Origin: Streptomyces sp. SS1-1
GTDB taxonomy: Bacteria; Actinomycetota; Actinomycetes; Streptomycetales; Streptomycetaceae
DNA length: 64,000 nucleotides
Direction of reading: 5' to 3'
Assembly (NCBI RefSeq): GCF_008973465.1
Contig: NZ_WBXN01000004.1
Coordinates: 2,954,501 to 3,018,500, forward strand
Positions 54,861 to 62,963 of the stretch are shown here, in pieces. Every line of letters begins with the position of its first letter. Position 1 is the stretch's first letter. The notes under the pieces were generated by a model. That model did not search any database. It was not told the origin of the DNA and worked only from the letters and a program-made list of their open reading frames with translations. The translations under genes were made by a program, and so were the position numbers.

Positions 54861-57800
54861 TCCTGTTCGGGAGCGAAAGCGTTGCGCAGGTCGTCGAAGA
54901 GCGCGGGGTCGCAAGGGTCGAGGCGGGTCCTTCGAGCGGTGTTCAGGATCGTCCTGGCGATGTCGTGTACCGCGCGCTCGTATGCCTCCGGGTTGCCATG
55001 CTCCATGAGCGCCAGGATGCCCTGTGCGCGATCCGTGACGTCCCGGCTCTTGACGGCGTGAGTGGGATTCATGGCGGGCGCCGGCAGGGCCTTGGTGCTG
55101 GTGGGTGTCCACAGCACCGGCACGATCGCCGAGCGCCCATGCCCTGGCGTACTTCGCTGCCGTAGTTCGCGTCGGGAGAAGGCATCCCACTCCATACCGC
55201 ACCAGGTGCTCGCGAAGTACTGCGGTGAGAGGAGGGCCACGAACACCCGAGCGGAGGCCAACGCCGACTTCATCAGCGTGTGCCCCTCGATGCTCGGGTG
55301 CGCCGGCGGGTCGAAGAAGCCAAGGTCTTCCGTGGGGATGTCAGCCACTGCGGCAAGACGCTTGGTCAGGTCCGTAAAGAACCGGTACTCCTGGCCACTC
55401 TCCCCGGGATGTGATCCGGGCCGGCGTGCGTAGCTGAGGTAGAACAGCGGTCCCGGCCGCGGAGCGCTGTCACGGACCCGTGCCGCGCCTTGGGACGTGA
55501 GCGTCCCTTCGAGCCATCGGATGAGTTCGAGCGAGACGGGTAGCGCGTCGTCACCGCGCGACACGACGACGGAGTGCAGTCGCCCGTCGGGATCGAACAA
55601 CGCCGTCCCCGGTACGGCTGTCCGCAGTCGCGAGATCGCAAGGTCACCCATGAGCGTGGGCTTCTGTGAGGAATTGCGGTGGTACCACAGACGACCCACG
55701 GCGCGCTCACCCGGGCCGGACAGCTCCACCGTCGGGAGTGCTGCTTCGCTCACCACTAACATGACGAACCCGGGACCCGCACTGTGCGTCGCCACGCGGC
55801 GTACAGCAAGGGACCGACCACCGTCCCGATGAACGCGGAAAGGGCCCGAAGACGGATCGATGCCGCTGGTGATCACGACATCGGGCCGGACAGCGACACC
55901 GGTACCGACGACTTTGCTTCCTGTGGTGATCCACACCAGCGCCTCCAGGAGCCGGTGAACGCGTGTGCCTTCAAGCAGGATCTCGATGACGAGCTGCCGA
56001 ACTGCCTTACCGCGTTCCGCCAGTGTCGAGGCCGTCTGGGCCAGGGTCGCCGGGCTTGTTCCCACGAGGTCGACCAGGATGGCGAGTTCGTCGCGTACGC
56101 CGCTCCGGACGCGCCCCGCGGATACCTTGCTCGCGAGGAAGTTGACCGCGGTCTCGCGGTCGGGTTCCTCCAGTTCGAGCCTCCGGTGGGCCGTCCCCGG
56201 CCATCGTGTTCCCACAGCACACGTCACCAGAACGTTGCCGCGCCCCTCTGGTGACAGGCACAGCGTCTGCCCGTCGGGCGGATCACCGGGCGCGGTCCGG
56301 AACGTCTCCGAGGTGACGCCGTCATAGATCAGCAGCCAGCCGGGGTGGCGGGCCAGATGGTCCCGCAACGCGCTCAACCGTACGGTGGGGAAGGAGTGCC
56401 TGTCCTCCTCGCCACGAGGGACACCAAGGTCGTCCGCCAATGCGGTGAGTTCCTCCAGCAGCGTCTCTCGGTTGTGGGCCCGGACCCACCTGACCAGCGT
56501 GAACTGTGAACTGAGGCCAGTGGCGCAGTAGGCGGCGAGCGTGGTCTTCCCCACGCCGGCGGCGCCCTCGATGACACACGTCTCCCTGGTCGGACGCCCG
56601 GGTGAGCCGTCGCGCACCAGAGCCCGGACGACGTCCGTGGCCTCCGTGCGAACGATGTAGTGCGGCGGCAGTTCGGGCAATCGTCTCGGGACTCGCTGCT
56701 GCCCGCCGTGACCATCACCCCCCACCGCGAAGCGAAGTGGCTTGGCGAGGCCCATCTGCTGACGGTCCCCCTTCCCGCCGAGCCAGGTGAACCCCCGGCG
56801 TCTGCGCCCCCGCCGCCGGCTTCCCTCCCGAACGTCCCGCCGGTCCTCCGAAGCCTGGGTCCGGCCCCGCATCAGATGCGCGGCGACCTGCGCGTAGTCC
56901 CCCCCGACCCCACCGATGACAGCCATCGCGACCTCTGCGAACGCCCGGCTGCCTTCCGGGAGTTCAAGGCCTTCCGGACCCCCGGCGCGCTCGGCGGCGG
57001 CCACCAGCGCCCCGAAGTCGGTGACGCCGCCGAAGGTCGCTGCCACCCTCTCGCTCACCCCGTCGACGACCTGCTCCAGCACATGCATCGACTCGGTCCG
57101 GGTCAACCGGTCCAGGAGCGCCTCGCGTACGCCGTCCCGGAAGTCGTACAGCACGCTGTCCGGGTCCTCACCGGGGCCGGCCGCAGTACGGCGCACCAGG
57201 AGACCGGAGAGGAAGATCTCAGCGAGATGCATCGGCGTCGAGGACGGGAGCATGGTCCGCTGGACCAGCCGCATCACGGGCAGGCTCAAGGGGGCTGCGG
57301 CCAGCAGGCGCAGGAGTGCGAACGCTTCCGGCGAGTAGCCCTGCTCGAACCGGTCGATCCACGCCGCCGACGTATCCGGCTCGTCCTCCGGCCCTACCGG
57401 GCCTGGCCGCTGTACGACCGTCAGAGGCACGGCCTGCAGCGGTACCGGGTCTGCCGTACGACCGGAGACCAGCCGGGCCCATGGTCCCAGCCAGTCTCCC
57501 GCCACCTCCAAAGCGGGCAACCACAGGATCCGGGCGCGGTCCGCCGCCCCCGCCCGTCCTCGCGCGATACCCGGCAGCGGCCCGGAGGAGCGCACGTCGA
57601 TGGTGGCGCGCCTCGTGTCCGTACCCCTAGCCCGTACGGGCACAGCACGCAGGCCCGTGCGGTGCCAGAGGCGGCTGGGCAGGACGTGGAGCGCGGCGAC
57701 GGGTCGTCGCGTGGACCAGGTGGCCAGGGTCTCGGGGAGATCCGCGCCATACCAGGCCGGGCCGACGCCGTCGGTCAGCACGAGCACGACGCGTCGCCCG

Positions 57801-58555
57801 ACCGAGTCCGCCAGGGACTGCTTCCAGTTCCGGGTGGGGGAGGCCGGCCGTGCGCCCAGCCGGAAGGGCGCCAGTGTCGGCTGCGCCTCATCGGTGTTCA
57901 GAGCCCAGGCGCGGACGTCGGCGAAGGCCCCGTGCCGAGCGAGCAGAGTGCGCAGTTCGTTGGCTAGGCGGCGCCAGACCGTCATCGTCGCGCCAGTGTC
58001 GATCAGCAGGTCGACGGAGAAGCGGCGTTCGTCGGCCGGACGCAGGACCGGCAGGAACAGGCCGGTGTCGCCGGAGGCCGCGGCGGTGGCGGCCACGTCC
58101 AGGGTACGGGTCCGGGTGGAGGGCACCCGCTGGCGGAGCGGACGCAGGGCCCGGGTCAGGGCCAGCGCGTCGGTGAGCGCTTTGGGCTGGGTGACCCGAA
58201 CGGCGTGGGCGCCGCCGGAGCGGACACCGGCGGGATGCGGACCGCCGGCGGACAGATGCAGATGGGCCGTGGGGGGATCGGGGCCGGGTGGGGCGGCGGG
58301 AGGCTCGTTCGGTGCCGCGGGCGGCCGGGGCTCCGCGGGAGGAGCGGGCGCCGTGGGGTCAGCGCCATCGCCGAGGAGCGACCAGTCGACGGGGTCGAGG
58401 CCGCTGAGCCGGGCGATCCACAGCACGTCCAGGACGTCGCCGCCGTCTGGCACGCCGGGAGTGTCGAGAAGCCCGGCGAGTTCCTCGCGCAGTACGTCAC
58501 CCGGCATGGCGGTCCCCTCCGCCCCCGGCGCACCGGCTCCTGCAGCTTCTGTCAC
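54857..58555 (-). CDS. Multidomain STAND (NB-ARC) protein: vWA-like, NTPase, degenerate trypsin-like, TIR
   Basis: 1232 residues, last gene of the conflict operon. Residues about 20-480: SAV_2336-type N-terminal region with vWA-like motifs DLLIDTGAT (182-190) and LVLTDG (258-263). Residues about 640-870: NB-ARC-type NTPase, Walker A EGAAGVGKTT, Walker B GWLLIYDG. Residues about 875-1015: trypsin-like domain lacking the catalytic His and Ser motifs. Residues about 1035-1190: TIR domain (LFYLSYARR, LSPQYFASTWCGMEW; candidate Glu 1122). The layout suggests an NLR-like switch in which NTP hydrolysis activates the TIR, possibly an NAD hydrolase. Codon 933 (55759-55757) is TTA. GTG start two bases after the MoxR stop. 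Confidence 0.88.
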   Translation of the reverse strand: MTEAAGAGAPGAEGTAMPGDVLREELAGLLDTPGVPDGGDVLDVLWIARLSGLDPVDWSLLGDGADPTAPAPPAEPRPPAAPNEPPAAPPGPDPPTAHLHLSAGGPHPAGVRSGGAHAVRVTQPKALTDALALTRALRPLRQRVPSTRTRTLDVAATAAASGDTGLFLPVLRPADERRFSVDLLIDTGATMTVWRRLANELRTLLARHGAFADVRAWALNTDEAQPTLAPFRLGARPASPTRNWKQSLADSVGRRVVLVLTDGVGPAWYGADLPETLATWSTRRPVAALHVLPSRLWHRTGLRAVPVRARGTDTRRATIDVRSSGPLPGIARGRAGAADRARILWLPALEVAGDWLGPWARLVSGRTADPVPLQAVPLTVVQRPGPVGPEDEPDTSAAWIDRFEQGYSPEAFALLRLLAAAPLSLPVMRLVQRTMLPSSTPMHLAEIFLSGLLVRRTAAGPGEDPDSVLYDFRDGVREALLDRLTRTESMHVLEQVVDGVSERVAATFGGVTDFGALVAAAERAGGPEGLELPEGSRAFAEVAMAVIGGVGGDYAQVAAHLMRGRTQASEDRRDVREGSRRRGRRRRGFTWLGGKGDRQQMGLAKPLRFAVGGDGHGGQQRVPRRLPELPPHYIVRTEATDVVRALVRDGSPGRPTRETCVIEGAAGVGKTTLAAYCATGLSSQFTLVRWVRAHNRETLLEELTALADDLGVPRGEEDRHSFPTVRLSALRDHLARHPGWLLIYDGVTSETFRTAPGDPPDGQTLCLSPEGRGNVLVTCAVGTRWPGTAHRRLELEEPDRETAVNFLASKVSAGRVRSGVRDELAILVDLVGTSPATLAQTASTLAERGKAVRQLVIEILLEGTRVHRLLEALVWITTGSKVVGTGVAVRPDVVITSGIDPSSGPFRVHRDGGRSLAVRRVATHSAGPGFVMLVVSEAALPTVELSGPGERAVGRLWYHRNSSQKPTLMGDLAISRLRTAVPGTALFDPDGRLHSVVVSRGDDALPVSLELIRWLEGTLTSQGAARVRDSAPRPGPLFYLSYARRPGSHPGESGQEYRFFTDLTKRLAAVADIPTEDLGFFDPPAHPSIEGHTLMKSALASARVFVALLSPQYFASTWCGMEWDAFSRRELRQRSTPGHGRSAIVPVLWTPTSTKALPAPAMNPTHAVKSRDVTDRAQGILALMEHGNPEAYERAVHDIARTILNTARRTRLDPCDPALFDDLRNAFAPEQD

Positions 58556-58557
58556 GT

Positions 58558-59616
58558 CTAGCCCCGATCCAGGGGCCGCAGCAGGTCGTCGCCCAGCAGG
58601 GACTGTCCCTCCTCCGTGTCCCAGAGACCGCGTTCCGCCATCAGCAGGGCGTTGAGCAACTGGTCGTTGGCGAGCGTGCCGACCTCCCGTTGCTTGGCCA
58701 GGAACTGAGCGATGATCCTGCCGCGCACCTCAGCCGACGTGCTGGGGCCGCCAACGCCCGGTTCACCGAGGTGAGCCGCGACCATGCCGGCGAGCTGGTC
58801 CTGGTCGGCCGGTCCGATCTCCAGCCGGATGCAGCGGCGCAGGAACGCCATCGGAAACTCCCGCTCCTCGTTGCTGGTGAGCACGATGAACGGAAACTCG
58901 GCGCAGGCCACCTCACCGCCGAAGACGTCCGCGCGTTTCCGATCGGCCGTCATCACGGTCTGTCTGCCCTCGCCCAGCCGAGCCAGTTCCGGGATGACGA
59001 ACTCGCCTTCTTCGAAGACGTTCAGCAGATCGTTGGGGAAGTCCATGTCGCTCTTGTCGATCTCGTCGATGAGCAGCACGCGTGGCCTCTTCCAAGGCAG
59101 CAGAGCCGTTCCGAGCGGGCCCAGCCACAGGTACTTGCCGATGTCCGGGGGTTCGGGTGACTCGCCGCCGGGCCGGCGCAGTACGCCGGCGTTGCTGAGC
59201 CCGGCGTCGTAGAGACGACCCACGGCGTCGTACTCGTAGAGACCGTCCTTGAGGGTCGACCGGCTGGTGATGGCCCACCGCAGCACAGGGCCGAGCCCCA
59301 ACTCGTGTGCGACCGCGTAGGCGAGGGTGGACTTGCCAGTCCCAGGCTTGCCGGTCAGCAGGAGGGGCCTGCGCAGGTGCAGGGCCATATTGACGAGGTG
59401 CCGTTCGCGAAGGCCCGCCTGATACGCCTCCCCCTGGCCGCGGCGTCCCAGATGGCGGCGGTGGGCGTCGCCGTCGGGGACTCTCGGCGGTTCCTGCGCC
59501 GGTCGCAGGGCTCCGTGCCTGAAGGCCCGCCACGGAGGTGCGTCCGGCAGACGGTCGATGCCGTCGTGCGGGGTCCCGGTGCCCTCATAGACCCACCACT
59601 TCTGCGTCTGTGTCAT
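58558..59616 (-). CDS. MoxR-type AAA+ ATPase of a conflict system
   Basis: 352 residues: Walker A LLLTGKPGTGKSTLA, the family SITSRSTLKDGLYEYDAVGRL-like block (TSRSTLKDGLYEYDA), Walker B VLLIDEIDKSD, and LTSNEEREFPMAFLRRC. This MoxR subtype accompanies vWA and VMAP proteins in STAND-like conflict systems, where it is thought to remodel partners. The ATG overlaps the VMAP stop (ATGA). It is the only operon member without a TTA codon that I could find. Confidence 0.9.
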   Translation of the reverse strand: MTQTQKWWVYEGTGTPHDGIDRLPDAPPWRAFRHGALRPAQEPPRVPDGDAHRRHLGRRGQGEAYQAGLRERHLVNMALHLRRPLLLTGKPGTGKSTLAYAVAHELGLGPVLRWAITSRSTLKDGLYEYDAVGRLYDAGLSNAGVLRRPGGESPEPPDIGKYLWLGPLGTALLPWKRPRVLLIDEIDKSDMDFPNDLLNVFEEGEFVIPELARLGEGRQTVMTADRKRADVFGGEVACAEFPFIVLTSNEEREFPMAFLRRCIRLEIGPADQDQLAGMVAAHLGEPGVGGPSTSAEVRGRIIAQFLAKQREVGTLANDQLLNALLMAERGLWDTEEGQSLLGDDLLRPLDRG

Positions 59617-61247
59617 GCTGCTCCTCCACCTGCGCCGCGGATGCCGGGCATCTGGCCGTCCTGGCTGCTGAAGACGCACGTCGGGTCGTCCCACAGCAGG
59701 GTGATGTGATGGCCCAGGCTCGCCGTATCCGTGCGGTTGTGTCTACGTGCCTCCAGGACGCTGTCCGGGAGCTCGGCCAGCAGGCCGGGGGGCCTGACCC
59801 GGCGCAGCAGATCCACGAAGTCGACGGCGTCGCCCTCGTCACGCCGCCAGATCATCACGGGGATGCCGTCCTCCAGCAGGGCATCGGTCACGGCCTCCCT
59901 GACGAGGGGGTCCCCGGGGTCATAGGGGGTGCCCAGCCCGAGGCACGCCAGGTCGATGTGTTGCCTGAGCCAATCCTCGACGTCAGCGGGGTCCCTCAGG
60001 CGTAAGGGCTCGTACTTGCTGTCAGGACAGCTCCAAGCGGTGCCCCGGCAGTCCACATCGGTCTCGGCCCGGGCGCGTGAGAGGTCCGGGCGCATCCACC
60101 CGATGCGCTCCAGCGCGTCACCCGGCGCGCAGTCACGGTCGAGGGCTGCCCAGCGGCGACGCCACTCGCCGTGCAAGGACGTGTCCTTGTACCGTCTGAG
60201 GGACCTCACGACGACGTGGCATCTGCGGCTGAGGGGTTTTCCCGAGGAGCCGCTGGGCCAGAGTTCCGCGGGGTGGCCGAGCAACGAGTCCGGAAGCAGG
60301 AACTCCACCCGCCGGTTCACCTCCCAGTCGTCGTGCTCGTGTCCGCGCCAGGTCGCCAGGAAGTCTCTTCCACGTGCCTCCAGTTCGTCCCCCGTGAAGC
60401 GCCCGGACAAAGGCCACGAGCAGTGGAAGACTGGCTTGTCTCCGGGGCCGCTCTCGTAGTGGAAGCCGCGGAGCGAGTAGTGGCGCCGATCGAGTGGCTC
60501 GTCGCACGGCGCGTCCTCTTCTTCGACCCGTATCTGGATGACGACCCGGCGTTCCTGAGGCGCCGTTGCCGTGGGCCCTGCCTGCGGCCCGCGGTGCCGG
60601 TCCCGGTCGTTCCTCACAACGGCGGCGATCAGGGTGCCGAGCCGGCCGGTGCGGCCTGACTCGGCATCGAGCATGCGCAGGAAGTCACAGAGGTCCGTGT
60701 GACGGGTGTCCGGGCCGCCGGCCGGCCGGCGGGCGTCGTAGAGGCGGAACATTACATCTGGCAGGAGGGGACGGCAGTCGAGTGGGCGGCCGGCCGCACG
60801 TCGGTCACTGAGGTACCGAGTTGCCGCGCCGCGTCCGAAGTCCTCCGGGTGCTCGCGCAGTTCCGCGATGAGGTCCGACATGCAGTGGCCGGGCACCGGG
60901 CCGTCCGGTCTGATCGACGTGGTGGCCGCGAGACGGAACCAGGCCGCGCCGACGTCGTCTCCCCGCAACTCCAGCAGCGCGTCACGCAACGCCGCCAGAC
61001 GCTCGGTGTCACGGGTGGCGCGGACGACGGCGCGCAGATGCGTCCGGGGGTCCGGATGCTCCGGCGCCAGGAGGGCGTGTCCGAAGGCGAGGCGCTCGCC
61101 GGTGAGCAGCAGGAGTTCCTGCCTCGCGGCGAGTTCGTGCAGGCCGGCCGTACCGAGAAGGATCTCCACCAACTGACGCTCGGCCTTCCATCGAGAGGGG
61201 CGCCCGCCCCGGCGCAGGCCACCGAGCGGGTGGCGCCAGATCGGCAC
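59613..61247 (-). CDS. VMAP-type protein with N-terminal effector-associated domain
   Basis: 544 residues. Residues about 24-110 form an effector-associated domain clearly homologous to the C-terminus of the SEFIR protein encoded upstream (shared LHxLxxRxEL, GERL and DPRTHLRxxVR). Residues about 230-535 match the VMAP C-terminal region (RRVEFLLPDSLLGHPAELW, RRCHVVVRSLRRYKD, LACLGLGTPYDPGDPL, VMIWRRDEGDA). VMAP links a vWA protein and MoxR ATPase. Codon 415 (60005-60003) is TTA. GTG start directly follows the SEFIR stop. Confidence 0.85.
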   Translation of the reverse strand: MPIWRHPLGGLRRGGRPSRWKAERQLVEILLGTAGLHELAARQELLLLTGERLAFGHALLAPEHPDPRTHLRAVVRATRDTERLAALRDALLELRGDDVGAAWFRLAATTSIRPDGPVPGHCMSDLIAELREHPEDFGRGAATRYLSDRRAAGRPLDCRPLLPDVMFRLYDARRPAGGPDTRHTDLCDFLRMLDAESGRTGRLGTLIAAVVRNDRDRHRGPQAGPTATAPQERRVVIQIRVEEEDAPCDEPLDRRHYSLRGFHYESGPGDKPVFHCSWPLSGRFTGDELEARGRDFLATWRGHEHDDWEVNRRVEFLLPDSLLGHPAELWPSGSSGKPLSRRCHVVVRSLRRYKDTSLHGEWRRRWAALDRDCAPGDALERIGWMRPDLSRARAETDVDCRGTAWSCPDSKYEPLRLRDPADVEDWLRQHIDLACLGLGTPYDPGDPLVREAVTDALLEDGIPVMIWRRDEGDAVDFVDLLRRVRPPGLLAELPDSVLEARRHNRTDTASLGHHITLLWDDPTCVFSSQDGQMPGIRGAGGGAA

Positions 61248-62180
61248 TCACGCCTCCCTGAGCGCCAGTCCGGACGCGACGAGCAGGTTCCGCACCCGGT
61301 GGGTGCCGATGTCGTCCGGTGCGATCTCCTCCAGGGCGAAGTACATCGCCTTCAGCACCGCGTCGGCAGTCAGGGTCGTCCGTCTGACCCGGCGGACCAG
61401 GGTGCGCAGATGGGTGCGGGGATCGGCGGACTCGTCCACGGAGTAGGGGCCGTCAATCCCCAGGCGTTCACCCATCAGTTCCTGAAGCTCGTAACGCATA
61501 CCGAGTCGGTGCAGCGCCGGGCACGCCATGAGCGCGTCGAGCAGCTGAGTCGGGTCCGGGAAGACGAAGGCCGCGGGCGGCGGCTGCGGGGCGTCCACGG
61601 GCGCCGGGTCGGTGACGGGCCCGGGCAGCACCAGCGACGCGGAGGTCCCTCCGGGCGGACGCGGCGGAAGCACCGGCACGCTCCCGAGTGCGGGCACCGT
61701 CTCGTACGGCTGGTTCGTCAGCAGCCGCAGCAACACTTCCGCGCCTTCGACGGTGTACGCCTCCACGGGGTAGTGGCTATGGGTACCGCCGCCCAGCCAC
61801 CGCGGCAGCCCTGTCGCCGAGCCGCCGGGCAGGACGACGGGGACGATCTTCTCGAGGGCGGCATCGGGGTCCTCGTGCACCAGGTCCCGGAGCAGCCGCG
61901 CCTCCCACTGCACGCCGGCTCCCTGCCCTGCCACGGCGTCGCCCTCGGAGCGCCGCCGGTACTCGGGTGAGGCGACGACGATCACGCGCCGGCTGTCCCG
62001 AATACCGCGCAGCATCCATAACGCCCAGTCCTGACGGCGTTCTCCGGCTGGCAGGTCCAGCTCGGCGTCGATCCCGCAACCACGCAGGAAGTGATAGAAG
62101 TCCCGCACGTGATCGACATGCTTGTCGTCGTCATGGGCGTAGGAGATGAACACCCGATCCGTCGCCGACACCCCACTCAT
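61248..62180 (-). CDS. SEFIR-domain effector with C-terminal effector-associated domain
   Basis: 310 residues, first gene of the operon. Residues about 8-165: SEFIR (TIR-like) domain, RVFISYAHDDDKHVDHVRDFY, RVIVVASPEYRRRSEG, VQWEARLLRD. Pro-rich linker about 170-215. Residues about 216-310: effector-associated domain matching the VMAP N-terminus, a likely homotypic adaptor contact. Such proteins act as effectors or signalling adaptors in bacterial immunity. Codon 54 (62021-62019) is TTA. ATG with GGGGGG upstream. Confidence 0.85.
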   Translation of the reverse strand: MSGVSATDRVFISYAHDDDKHVDHVRDFYHFLRGCGIDAELDLPAGERRQDWALWMLRGIRDSRRVIVVASPEYRRRSEGDAVAGQGAGVQWEARLLRDLVHEDPDAALEKIVPVVLPGGSATGLPRWLGGGTHSHYPVEAYTVEGAEVLLRLLTNQPYETVPALGSVPVLPPRPPGGTSASLVLPGPVTDPAPVDAPQPPPAAFVFPDPTQLLDALMACPALHRLGMRYELQELMGERLGIDGPYSVDESADPRTHLRTLVRRVRRTTLTADAVLKAMYFALEEIAPDDIGTHRVRNLLVASGLALREA

Positions 62181-62501
62181 GTGGTCCCCCCTTGCCTCCG
62201 CACACCACAACGAGTGGGTCAATGATGGCGCAAGGGGCGTAATGGTGTGGCCTCTTCCGAAAGATGCTGTACGGGGACGTGCTCTCAGCGACACCTCTGT
62301 GACAGGCGGACGCAAGAGTCTGAGTTAACGCCGGTAACACCGCAGGTCAGACACGGCTTGATAGCGATCACATATACCGACCGATCAGTTTGCCGAAACC
62401 CTCGCGCTCACCCGTACTCCGAAGTAACGTGCGTGGCTCGCCCGCCCCCCACCTCCCTGCGGTCCGCCGCACCGGACCCGAGCCACGCAAGGAGTACCGG
62501 G
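62181..62501. other. Divergent promoter region of the conflict operon
   Basis: 321 bases without a gene. Plus strand: CAGACA (about 62348-62353) and CATATA about 17 bases on could serve the DUF485 gene. Minus strand: no clear promoter for the SEFIR operon; the AT-rich GTTAAC-containing stretch near 62323-62338 is a candidate region. GTTAAC and GGTAAC repeats are close together there. Confidence 0.4.
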
Positions 62502-62963
62502 ATGTCCTCCCCGTATGAGCCGTACCCACCCTACGGGTCGCACCCGCCGCCACCGTCCCACGCCACCTACCCGTGGCAGGCGGCCTTCCCGCCCGAGCCC
62601 CCCGAGCCGCCGCGTCACCGCACCCCCGACCACCCGCCGCTCGGGCATCACAGCGACCTGCGGGTCCTGCGCACCGCCTACCGTCTCCAGCGCCGGGTGG
62701 CGACCCTCACCGCCCTCGGCTACTTCCTGCTGTTCCTGATCCTGTCCGCCTTCGCCCCCGGCTTCATGGGCGAGGAGGTCGCCGCCGGGCTGCCCGCCGG
62801 GCTGCTCCTCGCCCTGCTGCAACTGCCGGTCACCTGGCTGGCGATCGCCCTGTACGAGTACACCGCCCGCCGCTACCTCGACCCGGTCGCCGACCGGATC
62901 CGCCGGCAGGCCGAGATCGACGCCAAGCGGGACGCCGCCGGGCAGCGGGGAGCCGGCCGATGA
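62502..62963 (+). CDS. DUF485 membrane protein (symporter partner)
   Basis: 153 residues: Pro/His-rich N-terminus (about 1-50), DUF485 domain with two membrane helices (about 66-84 and 95-115; LRTAYRLQRRVATLTALGYF). DUF485 proteins are encoded next to acetate/solute:sodium symporters and are probably an accessory subunit. The stop overlaps the symporter ATG (ATGA). ATG with GGAG upstream. Confidence 0.9.
   Translation: MSSPYEPYPPYGSHPPPPSHATYPWQAAFPPEPPEPPRHRTPDHPPLGHHSDLRVLRTAYRLQRRVATLTALGYFLLFLILSAFAPGFMGEEVAAGLPAGLLLALLQLPVTWLAIALYEYTARRYLDPVADRIRRQAEIDAKRDAAGQRGAGR

Noticed and set aside
54857..62180. FxSxx-COOH (fxs) RiPP-type system, because of the TIR similarity to FxsC
   Set aside because: No small peptide ending FxSxx and no radical SAM gene; the VMAP, MoxR and NB-ARC content fits a conflict system instead.
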